64,000 nucleotides of DNA from Chrysopilus asiliformis (Eukaryota > Arthropoda > Insecta > Diptera > Rhagionidae). Positions 56,199-64,000 of the stretch are shown piece after piece. The stretch spans positions 59,136,084-59,200,083 of the forward strand of contig OZ035961.1 in assembly GCA_964034945.1 (NCBI GenBank), given 5' to 3'. Within the stretch, counting starts at the first letter, position 1. Each line of letters starts with the position of its first letter. Below the pieces are notes generated by a model. It saw nothing but the letters and a program-made list of their open reading frames with translations. It had not been told where the DNA came from and did no database searches. A program made the position numbers and the translations under genes.

Positions 56199-58008
56199 AA
56201 CCGACTTTAAAAAAAAACTGAAAAGAGAAAAAAGCACTAAAAAGAAAAAAATAATTTCAAACTATGTCCATTAATAGCGTATTTAAAATTCGGCTTTTTT
56301 GGAGTGGCGTTAAATTTACACTAAATAAAATCGTTGTAAAATTTCTATTGTCAAGTTTCGCACAAAATCAGTTTGTACATGGAGACAAAAAAATAGGATA
56401 GATTTCTACAAAAAATAGTAACATATGAGACAGTGGGCTTTTTTATAGCGATTGCTTAAAAATAGGGAATCCAATTTGGGACATAAAAGAACTTAGTTTT
56501 GGTGCTTCTAAGAGCCGTGTCTATAGTTAATCTGTTTGACAACAAAATTTTTGGAGTCGATCTTAGTTCTTAGTTAGCCTTAAGGGTTAGAAAGTATGTA
56601 AACGATTAGCCTTAAGGGTTAGAAAGTATGTAATTTATTTTAGTTGCAAATTTAACGCCACTCCAAAAAAGCCGAATTTTAAATACGCTATTAATGGACA
56701 TAGTTTGAAATTATTTTTTTCTTTTTAGTGCTTTTTTCTCTTTTCAGTTTTTTTTTAAAGTCGGTTTTATTTTTTTTAGAAAATTTTTTTTTTATTTCGA
56801 ACGTTTTTAGTTTCAATTTTTAATATAGGTAAAATTACAAAGGGTTTGAAGGGATAAGTCCGCAGGGCCGCGTTCCATTACTAACCACGGTTAACCGCGG
56901 TCGACCACGGTTAACTGAAAGTCGTTCCAAAACACATAAGGTTAACGCAAAGTAAACTATACTCGCATTCCAAAACACCACTGTTGAGCTGTCAAAGTTA
57001 ACTTTTTCAACTTTGCTCAATAGCAGAGTTGAGAAAAGTAAACTTTACTTGGGCATTTTGGAACGCGATTTGGTTAACTTTGACAGTACTGGAAACTTAT
57101 TTGAGGTTAAGTCGTTGTTTTCATTGTGAGTGATTTAATGAACAAGTTCGACAAGAACAAGTAAATTATTAAAATTGGGAAACAAAATGAATAAATTTGT
57201 GCGTGATGGCAACGGACACCTTTGAAATTATTTTGGTTGGAGGGAATTATGATATTAAAGACAATACCATAATGGCGAAGAATTCCCAAGGTATTTTATT
57301 AATTGCATTTAGCAGGAAAGCATTATTAAAAGTATGATAATTTTAGGCGATTTAGTCAGGATTCCAATAACTGTCAAAGTTAACCAAATCACGTTCCGAA
57401 ATGCCAGAGTACAGTTTACGTTATTTTCAACTTTGGCAATCAGCTGTTCTAACTTTGACAAACCCAACCTTTACTTTACTCTGGAATAAAGGAACGCACC
57501 CCAGATGAGAAATATATAAAAGAACCTTCCTTGTGTTGTACTGAACACAACGTAAAAACATAACAAAAGCTATAATTGCCAATCTGGCAATTATTGAAAA
57601 CCTGTATGGTGATATTGGTATCTTAATTCGAGCATTTGTACCAAAATTACACTTTGAAGTCAAACTTTCCAATAAGATTTTTTAAAATTTATTCCAATCG
57701 GATTTTGATGTATGGGAGTTTTATGTAGAATCATATCCTGAATAACTTTTGTTCTTTGACTTTTTTGATAAGATGCACCGTTTTTGAAATATTCGGAAAA
57801 AACGTTTTCGTTTGTATGGGGGGTACCCCCCCTAATGGTCCATTTTTGCCCATGAATGAACCGGGGTCCAACCAGGAACTTTCTCTACAACTTTCTCTTT
57901 GGGATGACCAAAATCGGTCAACCCAGTAAAAAGTTAGGCGTGAACATACATAAAAAAAAAAAAATATTCAGGTGGAATTGAGAACCTTTTCCTTTTTGGA
58001 AGTCGGTT
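56199..58008 (-). mobile_element. AACCGACTTCC element, copy B, nested in Helitron H2
   Basis: The reverse complement of copy A (7201-8464), with the foldback half on the left (arms about 56199-56320 and 56650-56770) and AAGGAAAAGG...GGAAGTCGGTT on the right. The empty site in the Helitron at 60428 reads GGACACAAAAATGAACTAC, so the insertion fell in an A-run. A further MITE (56866-57501) is inserted in it. Confidence 0.75.
56866..57501. mobile_element. MITE with CAG duplication nested in copy B
   Basis: The ends GGCCGCGTTCCATT and, reversed, GGGTGCGTTCCTTT are flanked by CAG (56863-56865, 57502-57504). Copy A lacks it: its reverse complement reads AAGTCCGAAGAGGAGAAAT at the same place. Interior words GGTTAACTTTG and CTTTACT recur in both orientations. 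It has no ORF. Confidence 0.75.
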
Positions 58009-59357
58009 AAAAATGAACTACACCAGGGTGCTTGGAATGACAAAAGATTTTAATTTTGGCATGTCCGACCGTCTGTCTGCCCGTCTGTCGCTCTGACGTC
58101 TGTCCGTCTATAGATCCGTGAATATCATAACTTTCGGAAGGATTGAGCTAGAGATTTGAAATATTTTCAGTTGCGTTTCTCGTAAATGGCAATGCTAAGT
58201 TCTTGAACTGGCAAAATCGGACCATTCCCTTCTCCATATAAATGAAACTTTTTCGCAATTTTCTCGAAAACGGTGAATCGCATTGACAAATTTATAAAGC
58301 TAAAATGTTTTTTGAATATGATTTTACATAACTTATCTATACATCAAAATTCAGTTAGACTACCTCTTTCCCCTCCCCGATACCAATTGAATACTTTTTC
58401 CTTATTTTCTCGAAAACGGTGCATCGTATCGAAAAGTTTATAACGACGAAATGTGTTTAGAATATGATTTTATACAACTTATCTATCCAGTTGGACCACT
58501 CCTACCTCCCTCTCCCATACAAATAGATTTTTTTTAAATAAACGAATTGGTCGGTGACAAAATACATTATTTAAATTCGTTCTCTATAAAATGAATAATT
58601 TAAATTATCAAATAGCACAAAAGCAGTGGATGAACAAAGGAAATTTGTGTTGATGCAAGTCCAGATTCGATGTGCCGCTAACCTCACTTTTGGAAATCAC
58701 TATGTTCTGGAAAAAATCACAAAATTCAACACCAATCCATTTACGTTCACGTGGTCACTGAGTAAATTCCTTGATTCACTTCGTTGTACACAAAATAAAA
58801 TACTTTCGACGATTTAAAAGTGGGAAAAACAGCGATAATATGCGCACTATATCGATAAACAAACGCTTCGCATCGATCATCAATGAGGAAAGAGCGAATA
58901 TATTTCTCAGCTGTCAAATGTGAGTCTGAGAGCGTAACACCATCTGTTGGCGACAAATTTATCGTGAAGGACAAAATTATCCGTTTTTCAGTTCCAAATA
59001 CAATTTTTTCTCCTTCCATACCATAATCTCATACAATATGCAAATTTCAATTTTTCCGATATTCCCGTTTTTCCCCAAAATTTTTCTCGACTTTTCCAAC
59101 AAAACGAAAAAAAATTCGAGATTTTTGATTTGGAATTACTGAAAGTGCAAACCAGAAAACCGCTCCCCTGAAAGTATGCAATTTCGGTTTTCCAAGATTT
59201 TCCAACTTTTCCGGTAGAAATTTCCAATTTTCGGCTCCGTTGTGTTTTTACCTGTTGCAATACGAATCCAACAAAAAAAACCCCATGCAAATCGGATTAT
59301 ATTCAGCCGAGTTATGGATAGTCAAACGGACCACGATTCATTTTTATATATATAGAT

Positions 59358-59591
59358 AACAAAAGCTATAATTGCCAATCTGGCAATTATTCAAAACCCG
59401 TATGGTGATTGACGGCGAACAGCGAACAGTTGAATCAAAACTCCACTTTGAAGTCAAACTTTCCAATAAGATTTTTTAAAATATATTCCAATCGGATTTT
59501 GATATATGGGAGTTTTATGTAGAATCATATCCTAAATAATTTTTGTTCTTGGACTTTTTTGATAAGATGCACCGTTTTTGAGATATTCGGT
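59358..59591 (-). repeat. AACCGACTTCC repeat, partial inverted copy
   Basis: AACAAAAGCTATAATTGCCA through GATGCACCGTTTTTGAGATA matches part of copy A in reverse. It starts right after the end of Helitron H2. About 55 bp of AT-rich sequence separate it from the next Helitron. Confidence 0.65.
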
Positions 59592-59645
59592 TTCATAATT
59601 TTATAATATAATAATTTTATTTATAATAATTTTATTTATAAGTAA

Positions 59646-62487
59646 CTAGCTTGAAAAAACCCGGCGTTGCCCGGGTAATAATAAATTTTTGAATATGAAA
59701 AAATCCTTTTTTTTCAAAAGTATTGTGATGTATAGAAAAATTATGCAGTAATTATATTTCAAACCATTTTTTGTTCATAATTTTTTTTGGTTTAACGCAC
59801 TGTTTTCAAGAAAATTGCAAATATTTTTTCCATCTGTTTGGGAGAAAGGGAATAGAGCGAATTCCTTTATTGCCAGACACTTAAGATTTTTGCATTTATG
59901 TTGTAACATATGTTGAACAACCATAAAATAGTTTCAGAGATAGCTGAGAAGGGGATTGGTCGAAAATTTACCCTGACAGATAACCTATCCAACACTAAAA
60001 ATTGTATAAAAATTCTGTAGTTTAGTAGATAGCAGGAGAGGGGGCTCGCACCATGTAGAGCGGAGTAGTTTGAGTGAATGAAAATTTATTTTATGATTGA
60101 CCTGCCCAACACTGAAAACCGTATTCAAATCCCTTCAGTGGTTCAGAAGATACCAGGCGAGGGGGTGAAAGCGGAGCCGACACCGCGACCACACCTAACT
60201 ATAAACCGTGGTCATTATACATAATCTATGTTGGTGCAGTAGTTCTTGAATTTATGCGTTACTCCATCTCACAAATCAAAACATTTAATAACTATCTCAC
60301 AATTCAAAAAAAAACGCTCTCGAACCCCAATAAGTTTGTTCCCGCACTCTAGATTGGGGAATTCCACACTATATGAGAATCATATTGAAGTATATTAGAT
60401 TTAGTTGTAACGTATCAAACCAATCGCTGGACACAAAAATGAACTACACCAGGGTGTTTGGGATGACAAAAGATTTCGATTTTAGCATGTCCGACCGTCT
60501 GTCTATCTGTCGTCTATCCGTCTATATATCCGTGAATATCATAACTTTCGGAAGGATTGAGCTAGAGATTTGAAATATTTACGGTTGCGTATCTCGTAAA
60601 TGGCAATGCTAAGTTCTTGAACTTGCAAAATCGGACCATTCCCTTCTCCATATAAATGTAACTTTTTTCGCAATTTTCTGGAAACGGTGAATAGCATAAA
60701 ATGGCTTTTGAATATGATTTTACATAACTTATCTATACATCAAAATTTAGTTAGACTACCTCTTTCCCCTTGTTAGGATGATTCTACTGATCATTCAATG
60801 TAATGATAGGAATGTAATGATCAGTTATTGGAACATTGATCTAATTAAGAATATTTATAATACGGTCAGCGGTTTGGAAATATGAGTAATTGGATTTTCT
60901 ACGTTGACTATGAGCTATTTAAAATATCGGTCAAATTTCCAAACATGGAACGACAGATGTTTAAATGCACAAACAAAAATTTGTAAACATAAACAATTGT
61001 CGTATCGTTTGCACAATTAAGTCACTAATGCAACTCAGTGAGGAAATCCAATGCACTTATGTTTTGTTGACACAGCACAAGGTCGGATTCAATGGAAGAA
61101 TTCACGGCCATGAAATGTAGAACAGCTGACCGGGAATAAACCATTGAACTCGGAAAAACTTTAAGATGCTTATGAATGAAATGTTTTAGGAAATATGTAA
61201 TATATATCTAAGCGGAAGAATTCATCTTCCGCATAGATAACATATAAAAGTCCAATAGAAAGTAAGGCACGAGTTCAGTTGAGTTCAGAAAAAAGTTAAG
61301 CCTAGAACGGAGTAGAAAGTTAAGCGTAGAACGCAATAGAAAGTTTTGTACAGTTCGTTGGTTAAAAAGAGTTTAAAAGAGATTTGTAAAAGGAGAGTTG
61401 TAAAAAAGAATTAAGTTAAAAGTAAAGTAATTAGTAAAAAACACTCGTAGGACACACGTAAAGTAATAGTAAAGGCAATCGTACAGCAATCAGTTTGTTA
61501 AGTTAGTTGTAACAGTTAGTGTAAAATAAAGACAAAATAAAGTGAAGTAAAACCAAGCGAGTGAGTTATTCTTTGGAATCTAAGTCATCATCCGTTTGCA
61601 AGAAGAACCCCAACACCTCGCCGATACAAATTGAATACTTTTTCTTTATTTTCTCGAAAACTGTGCATCGTATCGAAAAGTTTATAAAGACGAAATTTGT
61701 TTAGGATATGATTTTATACAACTTATCTATTCAGTTGGACCACTCCTACCTCCCTCTCCCATACAAATAGATTTTTTTTAAATAAACGAATTGGTCGGTG
61801 ACAACCTCATTTAAATTCGTTCTCCACAAAATGAATAATTTAAATTATCAAATCGTTCAACACCAATCCATTTAATTTTACTTGGTCACTGAGTAAATAC
61901 CTTGATTCACTTCGTTCATCACAAAATAAAATACTTTCGACGATTTAAAAGTGGGAAAAACAGCGATAATTTGCGCACTATGTCGATAAACAACCGCTTC
62001 GCATCGATCATCAATGAGGAAAGAGCGAATATATTTCTCAGCTGTCAAATGTGAGTCTGAGAGCGTAACACCATCTGTTGGCGATAACATTATCGTGAAG
62101 GACAAAATTATCCGTTTTTCAGTTCCAAATACAATTTTTTCTCCTTCCATACCATAATCTCATACAATATGCAAATTTCAATTTTTCCGATATTCCTGCT
62201 TTTCCCCAAAATTTTTCTCGACTTTTCCAACAAAACGAAAAAGGATTCGGGATTTTTGATTTGGAATGGCTGAAAGTGCAAGCCAGAAAACCGCTCCCCT
62301 GAAAGTATGCAATTTCGTTTTTCCAAAATTTTCCGACTTTTCCAGTGGAAATTTCAAATTTTCGGCTCCGTTGTGTTTTTACCTGGTCCAATACGAATCC
62401 AACAAACAAATCCCCATGCAAATCGGATTATATTCAGCCGAGTTATGGATAGTCAAACTGACCACGATTCATTTTTATATAAGAAGA
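59646..62487 (-). mobile_element. Non-autonomous Helitron, copy H3
   Basis: Minus strand: A|TCTTCTTATATAAAAATG (62487) to hairpin, TTTTTTCAAG, CTAG|T at 59646. It carries a solo LTR (60771-61615). It provides the empty site for copy B in H2. Confidence 0.78.
60771..61615 (+). mobile_element. Solo LTR nested in Helitron H3
   Basis: The insertion begins TGTTAGGATGATTC and ends GAACCCCAACA (TG...CA). The uninterrupted Helitron at 58373 reads CTTTCCCCTCCCCGATAC; here CCCCT precedes and CCTCGCCG follows, so a short duplication (CCT at least) is likely. Inside are a TATA-like ACATATAAAAGTCC near 61238 and AATAAA near 61530. It has no internal coding region, so it arose by LTR-LTR recombination. 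Gypsy or BEL cannot be told apart. Confidence 0.68.
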
Positions 62488-63036
62488 TTGGTTTATGATA
62501 AGAGAAGTATGAAGTAAATATCATACATACAGTGTTCAAAACACTTTCGTTCAAATTAGTTATATATATAAACTTTCGTTCAAATTAGTTATATATATAA
62601 CGATGAAGGTTTTACATAAATTTACTACTATTTAATCGATTCTACTACTATTTTTCGACCGATTTACTACGATTTCGAAGATCAAAAATCTCACAACCCT
62701 GAACACAACTATAATGCTGGGAGCGAAATATCGTTCTCTCACTAGTAAAATGCATACTTATATGTGTGTGTGCATCATACCAAAAAGCCATCGCTCGAGG
62801 CTTTCATTCATTTTTATGCGAGACCCACAAACCGCTTTGAACAAGAAGCGAAAACTTAAATAGAAATCATTTTCGTTCCCAAGAACGAGAGTCGGAAACC
62901 ACAGCAAACGATTTTGCCGTTAAGAGCGACACTTTTCAGAGCGAAAAGAACGAAATAACATGACATTCAATACATCAGATTCAATCAATACACACAAAGG
63001 AGGAGCATAAAAAGAGTATAAATGTGAAATCTGTAC

Positions 63037-63759
63037 AGCGATTTTTGTGCAAAAGGTGATAAGTGATAAAAGCCGTGATAACAATAAAGACACAAATTCC
63101 TGTCAATGTATGCTTGTTTGCATGCACCTGTATTGGTGATATTTTATTGGAAAGTCGACTGGAAATTTCCCTCGAAATTTGTATATGGTCACACTAGCTG
63201 TGCTCTTCACTTTGAACTGTCACTGACGCACCGAGATTTTTCGAGGGTGGCTGAGTTTTGTTTTGTGTGTTGAAATTTGTAATACGCGAATTCCTGTCAT
63301 ATTAGATGTGTCTCCTCCATCGTTATAAAATAAAATCAAAATTTCATCTGTAAAAAAACCATTTTGTGTAAATATAAGCCGCAATAAATCGAATTTGAAC
63401 TTGAATTTCAATTTTTGTGTGTTGATTGATTCGCGAAAAAATGTCACGGGTAAGTTTAATAATCATATTTGAATAAATTAATGTTAAAATTGTTAATGTT
63501 TAGGTTGCTAGGCCAACGGCGGAACATCGGCTGCTTCTCATAAATTTAGTGGAGAAGCACTTCTCTGGTTTGCACCGCCGTCAACCCCCAACGGAAAAGC
63601 CAACAAACAGCGTGTTTGGGAAGAGATAACAAGGGAAGTCAACAGAAAAGGGCCACCACAAAAAACTACAGGGCAACCGGGTTCCCAACACCAAATTTTT
63701 TTTTTTTATCACCTTTTGCACAAAAATCGAAAATTATCACCTTTTGCACAAAAATCGCT
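63037..63759 (+). mobile_element. Unclassified DNA transposon with Myb/SANT-like ORF
   Basis: The ends AGCGATTTTTGTGCAAAAGG and its complement extend 26 bp (through GTGATAA). Flanks are GTAC at 63033-63036 and 63760-63763; the same site is uninterrupted in copy 1 near 4548. The right end is duplicated (ATCACCTTTTGCACAAAAAT twice). It encodes one ORF with an apparent small intron and no recognisable transposase. Confidence 0.7.
63441..63707 (+). pseudogene. Myb/SANT-like DNA-binding domain fragment
   Basis: ATGTCACGG, then an intron GTAAGTTTAAT...TTAATGTTTAG (63450-63503, 54 bp), then an exon reading VARPTAEHRLLLINLVEKHF. After HRRQP the fitting sequence moves to another frame (NGKANKQRVWEEITREVNRK, then GPPQKT), so there is a 1-2 base indel around 63585. 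LVEKHF, WEEI and GPP-KT spaced this way resemble the Myb/SANT-like domain of insect regulatory and transposon proteins. A poly-T run follows and no further coding is seen. An alternative is a captured host exon. The promoter would lie in 63120-63440, which has no clear TATA. Confidence 0.45.
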
Positions 63760-64000
63760 GTACTGTACTACAAGCAGCAAGAACAGCATAGCAGTGGCAG
63801 TAAAAATTTTGATTTTGATCTTTAAAAAAATAATTGAACATAGTTTAGCATAACAAAATACCCTAAACAATGCTTTAATGTAGGCCGGATCTTATAACAC
63901 AGTTTCTGTTCGGATGTCATCACAAACTAGCGAGTTTCATCGATTGAAAATTTGTTAACATGGCAGCAAGCCGATTTTGTATTTTGTACCCCCATAACCA

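Larger units (their letters stand above)
55398..59356 (-). mobile_element. Non-autonomous Helitron, copy H2
   Basis: Minus strand: A|TCTATATATATAAAAATG (59356) to hairpin CCCGGGCAACGCCGGG, TTCTTTCAAG, CTAG|T (55398). This is the cleanest pair of ends in the window. It carries the AACCGACTTCC element (56199-58008). It also provides empty sites for the MITEs at 17398 and 49759. Confidence 0.82.
62690..64000 (-). repeat. Dispersed repeat, copy 2 (partner of 4318-4980), interrupted
   Basis: Bases 63764-63964 and 62990-63036 match 4318-4590 in reverse, while 62700-62880 match 4797-4980 directly. The copy is split by the transposon 63037-63759 and runs off the window edge. Just before it, 62548-62602 has two copies of ACTTTCGTTCAAATTAGTTA. 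Confidence 0.7.

Overview
The window looks like intergenic or intronic DNA from an insect genome. It is AT-rich and eukaryotic, with GT-AG introns of about 60-70 bp on the minus strand, and nearly every recognisable protein belongs to a transposable element (TE). A dipteran is plausible, but this is inference from intron size and TE content only. No bacterial-style operon, rRNA or CRISPR array is present.

Layout. 1-8.5 kb: small inverted-repeat elements, including a Harbinger-type element that encodes a MADF-like protein, and repeats starting AACCGACTTCC. 8.6-22.4 kb: one nest. A piggyBac (TTAA ends at 8576 and 22353; transposase pseudogene on the minus strand) was split by an autonomous Helitron (Rep plus PIF1-type helicase, plus strand). 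That Helitron was split by a MITE with a CAG target duplication and by a non-autonomous Helitron, which carries another CAG MITE. The piggyBac gene also carries a Harbinger derivative. 22.4-25 kb: a DNA element holding a broken Penelope-like element with GIY-YIG endonuclease and a hammerhead-like motif. 26.0-27.2 kb: a candidate spliced host gene (minus). 27.6-32.6 kb: a young Ty3/Gypsy element (LTRs nearly identical, 5-bp target duplication) with a broken pol. 32.6-36.2 kb: a 5'-truncated non-LTR element with one long intact ORF. 37.6-40.9 kb: a four-level nest around a second piggyBac. 40.1-41.9 kb: an 878-bp tandem duplication. 41.9-48.7 kb: a candidate 37-codon, three-exon gene whose first intron holds a Harbinger-type element placed at the splice donor, with further insertions inside it. 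49.2-62.5 kb: four copies of one non-autonomous Helitron family, a 2,687-bp near-identical tandem duplication, and several nested MITEs and a solo LTR. 62.7-64 kb: an inverted copy of the 4.3-5 kb repeat, split by an unclassified transposon carrying a Myb/SANT-like ORF.

How it fits together: host coding content is small and tentative. The rest can be read as a layered insertion record. Several empty sites lie within the window itself (Helitron copies against each other; AACCGACTTCC copies against each other), so element ends and target duplications can be read directly.
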